A stretch of DNA of 13,096 bases, taken from positions 1 through 13,096 of the forward strand of contig JACDAW010000455.1 in the NCBI GenBank assembly GCA_013695245.1, written 5' to 3'. Shown piece after piece: positions 1-6,493 of this stretch (position 1 is the stretch's first letter; the number at the start of each line of letters is the position of its first letter). Position numbers and translations under genes: made by a program. Under the pieces are notes generated by a model that made no database searches, was not told the origin of the DNA, and saw only the letters and a program-made list of their open reading frames with translations. The DNA is from Pyrinomonadaceae bacterium (GTDB taxonomy: Bacteria > Acidobacteriota > Blastocatellia > Pyrinomonadales > Pyrinomonadaceae).

Positions 1-152
1 GCACAATTGTGCCATTGTGCGTGCGACTCGAAAGTCAAGGTTCTTCAACCAAGCTATTTAGATTCAAACGCCACTTGATGGTTAATTACTACACCGCTTA
101 AGTTACAAACTGCCTACCTTCCCGTTACGCGAACATTAAATCTCACGTCATA
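1..152. other. Gap downstream of alr, with a 12-bp palindrome at the window edge
   Basis: No coding sequence is supported here. The first 12 bases, GCACAATTGTGC, are a perfect palindrome, followed at once by a second partial copy (CATTGTGC). This could be a DNA-binding site for a dimeric protein or part of a repeat cut by the window edge. A short AAGGTTCTTCAACC hairpin lies around 38-51. There is no convincing terminator with a U-tract behind alr. Confidence 0.35.
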
Positions 153-1337
153 TTATTCGTGAACGTAACGGCGCGGCACACGTTCGCTAATGCCGCAGGT
201 GATTTCGTAGGAAAGCGTCGAAGCTTGGCGCGCAATATCTTCCGCCGTGATCGAGAGTTTGCCGTCTTCTCCGATCAACGTGACGCAATCGCCCGTCGCA
301 ACCTCTGGCACGTCCGTCACGTCAATGAGCGTTAAATCCATTGAGATGCGGCCGATGATGGGAGCGAGATGCCCGCGCACGATGACGCGCCCTTGATTTG
401 AGAGCGCGCGCATAAGTCCGTCGTGGTATCCGACGGGCAAGGTAGCGACAGTGGTTTCGCGCTCCGTTCTAAACGTGCAACCATAGCCGAGCGGCTGGCC
501 TTGCGCCACACTTTTTAAGAGCGCGATGCGCGTGCGCAGCGACATCACCGCTTGAAGCGAAGGAGTTAACTCTGCGATAGGTTGCAAGATGTCGCGCCAC
601 AAACCGTAGAGCACGCCGCCCGGCCGCACCATGTTAAAGCGTGCTGACGTATGTGCGAATGTAGCGGCGGAATTTGAAGCGGCGCGATACGTTGGATTGA
701 TGCCGCGCGTGGCGAATTGTTCCAGAGAATAATTGAACCGTGCGATCTGTTTTTCGGTGTAGCTATTAAGTTCTGGTTCGTCGGCCGCCGCGAAATGCGT
801 CATCACGCCCGTAACGCGTATGTTTTGGCAAGAACATAAACGATCAAGAAACTCACTTAACTGAGCGTAGCGCACGCCGAGACGTCCCATGCCCGTATCA
901 ACTTTAACGAAAACCTCTGCCGCTACACCTGCCGTCCGCGCCGCCGCGTCAAACGTTTCAGCCATCTCCGAACGGTAAATCACCGGCACAACGCGGTGCT
1001 TGATACACGCCGCTTCCTGTCCCGCCCAAAATCCGCCGAGCGACAAAATCGGTTGCTCGATTCCCGCCTCTCGTAATTGGAACGCTTCTTCCGGCAACGC
1101 GACGCCGAACCAATCCGCGCCTTCGCTCGCTAACTTCTGCGCACACTCAACCGCGCCGTGCCCGTAAGCGTTGGCTTTAACAACAGCCATGACGCTTGTT
1201 TCCGTCCCGACCTTACGGCGCACTTCGCGGAAGTTCGCGGCGAGTTTGTTTAAGTCGATCTCCGCCCACGTCGGACGATGCGCGAACGCCTGCTCGGAGT
1301 TGTTTGCGACAGACGTTTCTGATTCCTTAAAACTCAA
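153..1337 (-). CDS. alr: Alanine racemase (PLP-dependent)
   Basis: Interconverts L- and D-alanine in the cytoplasm, supplying D-Ala for peptidoglycan. At 394 residues it has the usual length. The PLP-binding lysine is K54 in VVKANAYGHG. Other family residues visible are R152 in DTGMGRLGV, the probable catalytic tyrosine Y285 in LGYGCTF from the C-terminal beta domain, Y304 in PVGYHDG and M333-D334 in RISMD. The N-terminal TIM-barrel begins near residue 22 (RPTWAEIDL). The start codon is TTG at 1337-1335. An in-frame TAA lies at 1352-1350 and there is no ATG before the conserved barrel, so TTG is the first canonical start, but no clear Shine-Dalgarno site precedes it and the first 20 residues are uncertain. 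It follows dnaB by 67 nt on the same strand and is the last gene of the rpsF-rpsR-rplI-dnaB-alr run. Identity is clear from the motifs. Confidence 0.96.
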   Translation of the reverse strand: MSFKESETSVANNSEQAFAHRPTWAEIDLNKLAANFREVRRKVGTETSVMAVVKANAYGHGAVECAQKLASEGADWFGVALPEEAFQLREAGIEQPILSLGGFWAGQEAACIKHRVVPVIYRSEMAETFDAAARTAGVAAEVFVKVDTGMGRLGVRYAQLSEFLDRLCSCQNIRVTGVMTHFAAADEPELNSYTEKQIARFNYSLEQFATRGINPTYRAASNSAATFAHTSARFNMVRPGGVLYGLWRDILQPIAELTPSLQAVMSLRTRIALLKSVAQGQPLGYGCTFRTERETTVATLPVGYHDGLMRALSNQGRVIVRGHLAPIIGRISMDLTLIDVTDVPEVATGDCVTLIGEDGKLSITAEDIARQASTLSYEITCGISERVPRRYVHE

Positions 1338-1364
1338 AATTGATGGTGATTACTTCAGATGAAG

Positions 1365-1383
1365 ATTTAACACGAAGTTAAAT
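1365..1383 (-). terminator. Small AT-rich hairpin between dnaB and alr
   Basis: In the minus-strand RNA, ATTTAAC-TTCGT-GTTAAAT forms a perfect 7-bp stem with a 5-nt loop, 22 nt after the dnaB stop. It has no G+C clamp and no U-tract, so it is a weak terminator at best. It may instead be an mRNA processing or stabilising structure between dnaB and alr. Confidence 0.25.
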
Positions 1384-1404
1384 ACTCGACGAATCGCATC
1401 TTGC

Positions 1405-4014
1405 TCAACCGAAATATAAATCTTCAAAGCGTGTGTACTCTTTAAGGAAAGCGAGTTTGATGTCGCCAGTAGGGCCGTTGCGCTGCTTGGCGATGATCAC
1501 GTCGGCCATGTTCGCGTTCTCTTCCGTGCGGTTGTATTGCTCTTCACGGTAGATGAAAGCGACGACATCTGCATCCTGCTCAATCGCACCAGAGTTGTGA
1601 ACGATGATGTCGTCGGCGATGAAATTGTGCGTGCCCGGAACCATCAAATCGTAAGTCATCTCGCGTCCCGCCGGAGTTATCTCGACTATTTTATCCCAGT
1701 AGATGTCGCTCTCGGCGAGCGTGAGAAGCTGCGTTGCGCCAAGCACGGCGGCGACTTGCCGTAAGCGTCGCCGATCAATTCGCCTGCCCTGACAGCGATA
1801 ACCGAGCTGCGTCCACGACAACTCTTGCTGTTGTTTGAGCCGTTGAACTTGATTAACAACCAGCAAAGGAAGCCGATCACAATGTGCGTTCATCTTGCCT
1901 TGATGCGTCCACGCAGAAGCTTCGCGCAACCGCGCGCCTTTGCGCCCGTCTAACGGCACAGCTTCGGCGAAAGCCGCCACTTGCTCTTTGCCTTCAACAA
2001 TCAACTCGGCAATATCCATGGTTGATTTTTCGTGTCGCGTCGGACGCCCAAGCACAGAGAGTATGCCGCACCGCAAGAGAAGCGATTGCACTTCGCGCAA
2101 CAATCGGCGGCTCGTAGAAACGTACTTGATCACAAATCGGTTCGTGCGCTTGATGACCGAACCATCGCCCGCGTAGAGTCCCGCGAGGAATGCGCCGATC
2201 ACTTCCGTTGGCGCGCTGAACACAACTTCGGGCACACGTTTTCTGCACGTTGTTTCGCCATGAATGCCGATTTCTTTGAGCCACTGAATCAATGGATTCT
2301 TTCCGGGGCCGTATTGACCACGCACTGAAAAATCGAGATGCGGCGTGCCACTCCAGTGATTTTTGTCGCGTGGCTCGAAACCGAACTGCTCGCGGCAGAT
2401 GCGACGCGCATCTTCAAGAATTATCTCATCATTAGCGACGAATGAAACGGCACGGCGCATTGCGTAGCTGCCATCGCTAATGAGATAACCAAGCAGGCGT
2501 GCACGGTCAGGATGCAGATCATCACTCTTTTGCATCGCCGGATACTTGCGCGGAACGGCGATTTCCATTCCTTCAGTTAAAGCATCAAGCCTCCGCCATC
2601 CTTCGATAGTCAGGAATGGATGGTTTGCCGAAGCGCGAAGCTCACGCCCGCTCGCCGTTCTCATCAAGAAAACTTCCTTCACGCCAGATTGTACCACTCG
2701 CGCCGGCTGCGATTTCACGATTTTAAGATCATGATCAAGCGTAAAGACGCGCGCCTGTTGCTGTCGTTCGTATAATTCGGCAACCGTATGCTGGCAGCCC
2801 GTTTCGGGATCAAGCAAAATCGAACTACCAACAATACACTCTCTCAAGTCCGCGAGTTGCGGTCGGTGATCCGAACGCGCTTCGGGAGCGCGCGAAAGTT
2901 GCGAGAGCGCGACGAGCGGCACGCTCAACTCTTTCGCCAAGCCTTTCAGTTCACGCGAAATCTGCGAAACCTCTTGTTGCCTAGACTCGATGCGGCGCGA
3001 TGAACCGGACATCAATTGCAGGTAATCAACGATGATTAAATCAAGTTGCTTCTGCTCCGCCGCAAGCCGCCGCGCCTTCGCGCGCATCTCTAAAACAGAA
3101 ATGCCCGGCGTGTCGTCAATAAAAATCTTCGCGTCGGCGAGCGTGCCTAAAGCTCCTGCGAGCCGCGCCCATTCATCGCGCACAAGGAAGCCGCTGCGGA
3201 AACGGTGCGCGTCAATGCGCCCTTCGGAACACAACATGCGCGTGACGAGCGATTCCTTCGACATCTCCAGCGAAAAGATGCCGACCACCGCGCCCGCCTT
3301 GATCGCCGCGTTCTGCGCCATCGTCAAACAGAGCGAGGTTTTGCCCATTGACGGCCTCGCTGCGATGATGATCAAATCTGACGGCTGCAAGCCCGAAGTC
3401 ATTTTGTCGAGATCAGTAAAGCCCGTCGTCAGTCCCGTCAGAACGACTGAGCGGCCGGACATCTCCTGCACTTTTTCAAGGATTGCATCGGCAATAGGTT
3501 TGACGTGCGCGAAGCCTTGCCGCGTGCGTTCGTCCGCAAGCGCGAAGATCATCTGCTCGGCGTGGTCGAGGATGATTTCCGCTTCGTCCTCTTCTTCGAG
3601 GGCTTCGCTCGTTACTTTGTTTGAGACTCTGACGAGTTGGCGCAGAAGCGATTTATCGCGCACGATCTTCGCGTAATGCGCGATGTTCGTAAAGTGCGGG
3701 AGACCGTAGGTGAGTTCGGAGATGAAGGTGATACCGCCGACCTGCTCGACGAGTCCGTGACGACGCAGTTCTTCGCCGACGAGAATCGGATTGATCTCCG
3801 CGCCGCGTTCGCTTAGATCAATCATTGCGCGAAATATGTAGTGGTGCGCGCGGATATAGAAATCGTCGGGCTTAAGAAGCTCAATCGCTTGATTGACGAG
3901 GGCATTATCGAGGACGATGCCGCCGAGAATGGCGCGTTCGGCGTCGGCGCTGTGCGGCAGAGGACGTTCGAGAAGTTGGTCGCTCGTCGTGTCGTTTTAT
4001 GCGAAGTTTGCCAT
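1405..4014 (-). CDS. dnaB: Replicative DNA helicase DnaB, interrupted by an intein and by an in-frame TAA near its 5' end
   Basis: Hexameric 5'-3' helicase that unwinds DNA at the replication fork. The uninterrupted reading frame starts after a TAA at 3999-3997. The only in-frame ATG upstream is 4014-4012, giving M-A-N-F-A-stop. After the stop the frame encodes a normal DnaB N-terminal domain (LPHSADAERAILGG, then DDFYIRAHHYIFRA). The RecA-like domain follows, with Walker A at ARPSMGKT, Walker B at LIIVDYLQLM and SQLSRAPEARSDHRPQLADLRE. A 415-residue intein lies between LRE and SGAIEQDADVV. Without the intein the protein would be about 454 codons from ATG 4014, the usual DnaB length. The first ATG after the stop (3825) would remove most of the N-terminal domain and is unlikely to be the real start. 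CTG at 3960-3958 is the only other near-cognate initiator, without an SD. A true nonsense mutation, sequence error, recoding or non-ATG start are all possible. Confidence 0.9.
1594..2838 (-). mobile_element. DnaB intein with LAGLIDADG homing endonuclease (415 aa)
   Basis: In-frame protein intron that self-splices from the DnaB precursor; its endonuclease would spread the element to empty dnaB alleles. Visible splicing residues are Cys1 (CIVGSS), block B S70-A-N-H73 in ASANHPFLTIEGW (Ser where many inteins have Thr), block F at about 385-410 (EITPAGREMTYDL, GTHNFIADD) and block G IIVHN with terminal Asn415. The first C-extein residue is Ser, followed by Gly. The endonuclease lies in the middle: LLGYLISDGS at 115-124 (acidic D122) and FLAGLYAGDGS at 217-227 (D225). 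Both catalytic acidic residues are present, so nothing visible disables it. The C-terminal part closely resembles, from memory, the Synechocystis DnaB intein (SDIYWD, HNF, DIIVHN). Junctions follow from Cys1 and from Asn/Ser+1. Confidence 0.93.
3997..3999 (-). other. In-frame TAA stop at codon 6 of the expected dnaB frame
   Basis: The minus strand reads ATG GCA AAC TTC GCA TAA AAC GAC ACG ACG, in the same frame as the conserved DnaB N-terminal domain that follows. No ATG, GTG or TTG lies between this stop and residue M at 3825. The stop abuts a run of four A (plus-strand TTTT at 3995-3998). A single substitution in the TAA would restore the gene. A one-base indel in the A-run would instead join DnaB to another frame; five A would link it to an ATG at 4058. 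Confidence 0.85.
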
Positions 4015-4105
4015 TGAGAGTTACAGGTAAGGAAAACAAAATATCTGCATGAGCGCAAGCAGTTTGATCGCTTATCAATTTCCTAACGCGCGCTTGCGGC
4101 TGCGG

Positions 4106-4135
4106 ACTATACTACATGGTGATAAGGCGCGCCAA
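4106..4135 (-). promoter_or_regulatory. Possible sigma70-type promoter for dnaB
   Basis: On the minus strand a TTGGCG hexamer (4135-4130) and TATAGT (4111-4106) are 18 nt apart, upstream of dnaB. The -35 part lies inside an arm of the rplI-dnaB stem-loop. The -10 box is good, the -35 is mediocre and the spacer slightly long. The inferred transcript would have about 85 nt of leader before the ATG at 4014. This is a pattern match only. Confidence 0.28.
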
Positions 4136-4153
4136 CACGTTGGCGCGCCTTAT
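4122..4153 (-). terminator. Stem-loop after rplI (14-bp perfect stem)
   Basis: ATAAGGCGCGCCAA and its exact reverse complement flank a 4-nt loop (CACG on the plus strand), 25 nt past the rplI stop. Stem strength and position fit an intrinsic terminator or attenuator for the rpsF-rpsR-rplI unit. The tail on the minus strand is only CCTTATCACC, so a good U-tract is missing. It separates the ribosomal-protein genes from dnaB. Confidence 0.6.
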
Positions 4154-4177
4154 TACAAACCGTACAAATTTCTTCGA

Positions 4178-4753
4178 TTATCCGGCTGTTTCATCTCCCG
4201 CATTGGCTGTTTGCGCGTCGGCGACAGAAGAGTTTGGTTGATCCGCGACAACGTCTTCTTGCTGGGGCGTAGCATTTGCAGCCTCGGCTTCAGCCGCCGC
4301 GCCTTCGGCGACGACTGCGACGGGCACTTCCACCGTCACCTCGCGGTGCAAGCGCACGGCGACGGTGTAATCACCCGTTTCCTTAATCGGCTCGCGCAGT
4401 GTGATACGACGCCGATCAACTTCGTGACCCTGCTCGCGCAATGCTTCGGCAATGTCCATCGAAGTCACAGAACCGTAAAGAATGCCGTGCTCGCCCACGC
4501 GCCGCTCGAAGCGCAAACGCAAGTTTTGCATTTCGCCCCTTCGCCCTTCGGCTTCACCGCGCTCTTTGGCTTCGCGCCGTGCAAGCGCCGCGCGCTCCTG
4601 TTCGATCTGGCGCACGTTGTTCGTCGTCGCTTGGACGGCGAGTTTGCGCGGCAAGAGAAAATTACGCGCGTAGCCTGCTTTGACTTTCACGATGTCGCCG
4701 CGCGCCCCTAAGTTGTCAATGTCTTCTCGTAAGAGGACGTTTGTGGTTGCCAT
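4178..4753 (-). CDS. rplI: Large-subunit ribosomal protein bL9 with an acidic Ala-rich tail
   Basis: Binds 23S rRNA near the base of the L1 stalk of the 50S subunit. The N-terminal L9 domain (residues 1-50) carries the typical G-D-I-V-K-V-K-x-G-Y-A-R-N-F-L-L-P signature. A long charged helix follows at about 50-80, then the C-terminal domain to about residue 150. The last ~40 residues (AAEAEAANATPQQEDVV and on) are an acidic, Ala/Glu-rich, probably disordered extension; usual L9 length is about 148, here 191. I chose ATG 4753-4751 (MATTNVLLRED), where the family begins, over the ATG 28 codons upstream, whose translation is unlike L9 and would overlap the rpsR end. A GAGAGGAA Shine-Dalgarno-like run sits about 12 nt upstream. 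It starts 25 nt after rpsR. Confidence 0.95.
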   Translation of the reverse strand: MATTNVLLREDIDNLGARGDIVKVKAGYARNFLLPRKLAVQATTNNVRQIEQERAALARREAKERGEAEGRRGEMQNLRLRFERRVGEHGILYGSVTSMDIAEALREQGHEVDRRRITLREPIKETGDYTVAVRLHREVTVEVPVAVVAEGAAAEAEAANATPQQEDVVADQPNSSVADAQTANAGDETAG

Positions 4754-4778
4754 AATATTCTTTCGTTCCTCTCTTCGA

Positions 4779-5126
4779 TTAGTCGGCCGCGTATGGAAGA
4801 AGCGCGATGTTGCGCGCGCGCTTGATGGCTTCCGCAAGCATTCGTTGGTGCGTCGCGCAACTTCCTGAAATGCGACGCGGCATGATCTTGCCGCGTTCGG
4901 GAATGAAGTTTTGCAACATCCTCACGTCTTTAAAATCAATCAGATCAACTTTCTCAATACACATGCGGCAAATCTTGCGACGACGAAAACGGCGACCGCT
5001 ACCCTGACCGCCGCGTCCTCCTCCTCCTTCGCGTCCTCCTTGATTGCTGCTGCCGCCGCCTCCGCGCGGGCCGCGATCATCATCGTGGTCAAACCCGCCG
5101 CGTTCTTCTCTGTAATCTCTCGACAT
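4779..5126 (-). CDS. rpsR: Small-subunit ribosomal protein bS18 with a Gly/Arg-rich N-terminal extension
   Basis: Binds with S6 in the platform of the 30S subunit. The S18 core runs from about residue 45 to 115: RRRKICRMC, DLIDFKDVRMLQNFIPERGKI (interrupted here), ISGSCATHQR, RARNIALLPY. C53 and C56 (CRMC) and the Cys of GSCATH resemble the zinc-type S18 pattern. Residues 1-44 are an unusual Asp/Gly/Arg-rich stretch with several RGG-like units (REGGGGRGG), probably disordered and perhaps RNA-binding. S18 is commonly about 75-90 residues, so 115 is long. The start is ATG 5126-5124; SD is weak (a GGAG about 12 nt upstream). It lies 100 nt after rpsF with no ssb or priB between them, and 25 nt before rplI. 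Confidence 0.95.
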   Translation of the reverse strand: MSRDYREERGGFDHDDDRGPRGGGGSSNQGGREGGGGRGGQGSGRRFRRRKICRMCIEKVDLIDFKDVRMLQNFIPERGKIMPRRISGSCATHQRMLAEAIKRARNIALLPYAAD

Positions 5127-5226
5127 AATCTTTTATGCTCCGTTCTCTTCGGTAAACGACTTGAAGCAACACGCGCTCATTAAGCGACTGATCGCTCTAC
5201 ACAGTGAAGCTTGAATACAAATTTCT
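5127..5226 (-). other. rpsF-rpsR spacer without ssb
   Basis: The 100-nt gap contains no ORF. Many bacteria carry ssb or priB here. A small hairpin AGCGA-CTGA-TCGCT lies at 5183-5196. No terminator is seen, so rpsF and rpsR are probably on one transcript. Confidence 0.4.
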
Positions 5227-5685
5227 TTACGCTTCGCCTGCTGCTTCTTCGGCGATTGCAGGCTCGCTGCTTCTGACGCTCCCGCGCGCGCCGCCGCTTC
5301 GCTCACTTCTCTCGCCACCGGAGGAGGCGAAGGGGCGCTTGCTCGCTTTGCGTGTGCGACGGCTACGCAGTTTCTCCGCGCGACGGCGATCTTCATCAAC
5401 GCGCACCGTGATATAGCGCACGACCTGATCGGAGACGCGCATCCGGCGTTCGAGTTCAGCGATCTCGCGCCCCGAACCGTCAATCTCGTAAAGCACATAG
5501 ATGCCTTCCGTCTTGCGATTGATCGGGTAGGCGAGGTTGCGCCGCCCCATGATCTCAGATTTAGTGATCGTTCCGCCCTGATCCGTAATGATCTGTTGGA
5601 AGGTGTCACTGAGACGTGTTACATCGTCGTCGTTTGTTTCCGGATCAACGATGTAAAGGATTTCGTAAGTTCTCTGTTCAGGCAA
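5227..5685 (-). CDS. rpsF: Small-subunit ribosomal protein bS6 with a basic/Ser-rich tail
   Basis: Forms a heterodimer with S18 on the central domain of 16S rRNA. Residues 1-95 are the S6 ferredoxin-like fold: TYEILYIVDPE, GGTITKSEIMGRRNLAYPI, GIYVLYEIDG, ERRMRVSDQVVRYITVRVDED. Residues 100-152 are a low-complexity tail, first Arg/Lys-rich, then Ser/Gly/Arg and finally acidic (EPAIAEEAAGEA). The start is decided by a strong SD: AGGAGG at 5698-5693 is 7 nt from TTG 5685-5683. An ATG directly after the SD is out of frame and opens only a four-codon ORF ending in TGA. It heads the S6-S18-L9 gene run; a candidate autoregulatory hairpin lies in its leader. Confidence 0.95.
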   Translation of the reverse strand: MPEQRTYEILYIVDPETNDDDVTRLSDTFQQIITDQGGTITKSEIMGRRNLAYPINRKTEGIYVLYEIDGSGREIAELERRMRVSDQVVRYITVRVDEDRRRAEKLRSRRTRKASKRPFASSGGERSERSGGARGSVRSSEPAIAEEAAGEA

Positions 5686-5692
5686 AATTCAT

Positions 5693-5698
5693 CCTCCT
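5693..5698 (-). promoter_or_regulatory. Strong ribosome binding site deciding the rpsF TTG start
   Basis: The minus-strand AAAGGAGGATGAATTTTGCC has AGGAGG with 7-nt spacing to TTG. The nearer ATG overlaps the last G of the SD, is out of frame and is followed by TGA after three further codons, so TTG is the supported initiator. Confidence 0.75.
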
Positions 5699-5710
5699 TT
5701 TGGATGTCTA

Positions 5711-5732
5711 GCTTCATTTCGGAAAATGGAGC
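5711..5732 (-). promoter_or_regulatory. Leader hairpin with a CCG loop before rpsF (candidate S6:S18 site)
   Basis: In the minus-strand RNA, GCUCCAUUU-UCCG-AAAUGAAGC folds into eight base pairs with one A-C mismatch and a four-base loop containing CCG. It ends 12 nt before the rpsF SD. The S6:S18 complex is known in several bacteria to bind an rpsF-leader structure containing a CCG element and repress translation. In the described motif CCG sits in a bulge or internal position, whereas here it is in the loop, so the match is only suggestive. Confidence 0.35.
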
Positions 5733-5752
5733 AAGAAGGAAAAGTATTTTCG

Positions 5753-5836
5753 ATTTTAGATTTGCGATTTTTGGATGGAAAACGAGCGTTACTTCGTTCT
5801 GTCAAAATCAAAAACCGGCAACCGCAAATCAAAAAT
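5753..5836. repeat. AT-rich inverted repeat between pth and rpsF
   Basis: ATTTTAGATTTGCG (5753-5766) and the reverse complement of 5823-5836 (ATTTTTGATTTGCG) match at 13 of 14 positions. Nested inside are a TTTTTG/CAAAAA pairing and AACGA/TCGTT (5781-5785 with 5794-5798). It could be a miniature dispersed element or a long leader structure of rpsF. A TTGACA is present on the minus strand inside it but I find no -10 box at a proper distance. Confidence 0.55.
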
Positions 5837-5840
5837 TCAT

Positions 5841-6401
5841 TCAGTTGTATTGAGACATCGCCCTCTCGATGCCGTCACGTAAGAGCGTGCGCAATGCTTC
5901 TGCGCCACGTTCTAAAACTTCTTCCACGCCCGCGCGCGCATTCGCCGGGAATTTCTCCAACACGAACCCGGCTGTATTATTCACCGGATGTTCCGGCGCG
6001 ATGCCTATCCGCAGGCGAAGAAATTCTTCGGTGCGCGTTTGGGCGATAATTGATTTCAAACCGTTGTGGCCGCCGCTCGAACCGCGCGCCCTTAAGCGCA
6101 ACGAACCGAAAGGCAACGCCAGATCATCGCTGACGACAACAAGGTCGTGCGCCGTATTCAATCCTTCGCGCTTCCGCAACAAACACGCCACTGCTTCGCC
6201 GCTCAGATTCATAAACGTCTGCGGCTTGACGAGTTCGATTGTTTCGTTTTCAATCTGCGCCCGCCCGATGAGCGCGCGACACTCCGCGCGTTTCACTTCC
6301 GCGTTCGCCTGTTGCGCAAGCAGATCGATGAGCATGAAGCCGATGTTGTGGCGCGTCCACTCGTATTCTCTGCCCGGATTGCCAAGCCCGACGATTAACA
6401 T
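5841..6401 (-). CDS. pth: Peptidyl-tRNA hydrolase
   Basis: Cleaves the ester bond of peptidyl-tRNAs released from stalled ribosomes, recycling tRNA in the cytoplasm. At 186 residues it has the usual length. Visible active-site residues are N8 in VGLGNPG, the catalytic H18 in TRHNIGF, N65 in KPQTFMNLSG, the D92-D93 pair in VSDDLALP, and H112-N113 in SGGHNGLKS. These correspond to the E. coli Asn10, His20, Asn68, Asp93 and Asn114 group. The start is ATG 6401-6399, directly beside the end of the intergenic inverted repeat, and no real SD is visible. It lies 88 nt after rplY, a common gene order, and 155 nt before rpsF. The last codons (MSQYN) end in TGA. Confidence 0.96.
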   Translation of the reverse strand: MLIVGLGNPGREYEWTRHNIGFMLIDLLAQQANAEVKRAECRALIGRAQIENETIELVKPQTFMNLSGEAVACLLRKREGLNTAHDLVVVSDDLALPFGSLRLRARGSSGGHNGLKSIIAQTRTEEFLRLRIGIAPEHPVNNTAGFVLEKFPANARAGVEEVLERGAEALRTLLRDGIERAMSQYN

Positions 6402-6403
6402 AA

Positions 6404-6493
6404 GGCAAAAGTAAAAAGGTAAAAAGCAAAAGTTAAGAATGAAGTAGGGCGCTTTTGTTCCGCACTTTTGCCTTCTTCCTTTTGCCTTTTTAC
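6404..6493. repeat. GGCAAAAG-rich inverted repeat filling the rplY-pth gap
   Basis: The 30-nt arm at 6404-6433 and the reverse complement of 6464-6493 agree at 23 of 30 positions, around a 30-nt loop. Each arm is itself built from repeated AAAAAGG/GGCAAAAG units. The element runs from the rplY stop codon to within 2 nt of the pth ATG, so it occupies the whole spacer. It would form a long hairpin in the mRNA. Such purine-rich palindromes are often dispersed intergenic repeats. Confidence 0.7.

Noticed and set aside
3032..3676. Plus-strand ORF of 214 codons
   Set aside because: Antisense to the DnaB RecA-like domain; composition is Ser/Arg/Ala-rich shadow sequence.
3823..3825. ATG at 3825 as the true dnaB start
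   Set aside because: It would delete about 57 conserved residues of the DnaB N-terminal domain that are encoded directly upstream in frame.
3822..4058. Minus-strand 78-codon ORF upstream of dnaB
   Set aside because: Its translation is unlike DnaB and overlaps the conserved N-terminal domain in a different frame. It would matter only if a +1 indel at the A-run joined it to dnaB.
4049..4711. Plus-strand ORF of 220 codons across the rplI region
   Set aside because: It is antisense to rplI, has no recognisable domain and rides on the codon bias of the real gene.
5133..5609. Minus-strand 158-codon ORF in another frame of rpsF
   Set aside because: Overlaps S6, whose frame has clear family motifs and a strong SD.
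5801..5808. TTGACA on the minus strand as an rpsF promoter -35
   Set aside because: No acceptable -10 hexamer 16-18 nt downstream.
6404..6493. CRISPR-like repeat array
   Set aside because: The short GGCAAAAG units are irregular, have no equal-sized spacers and are arranged as an inverted repeat; no cas genes are near.
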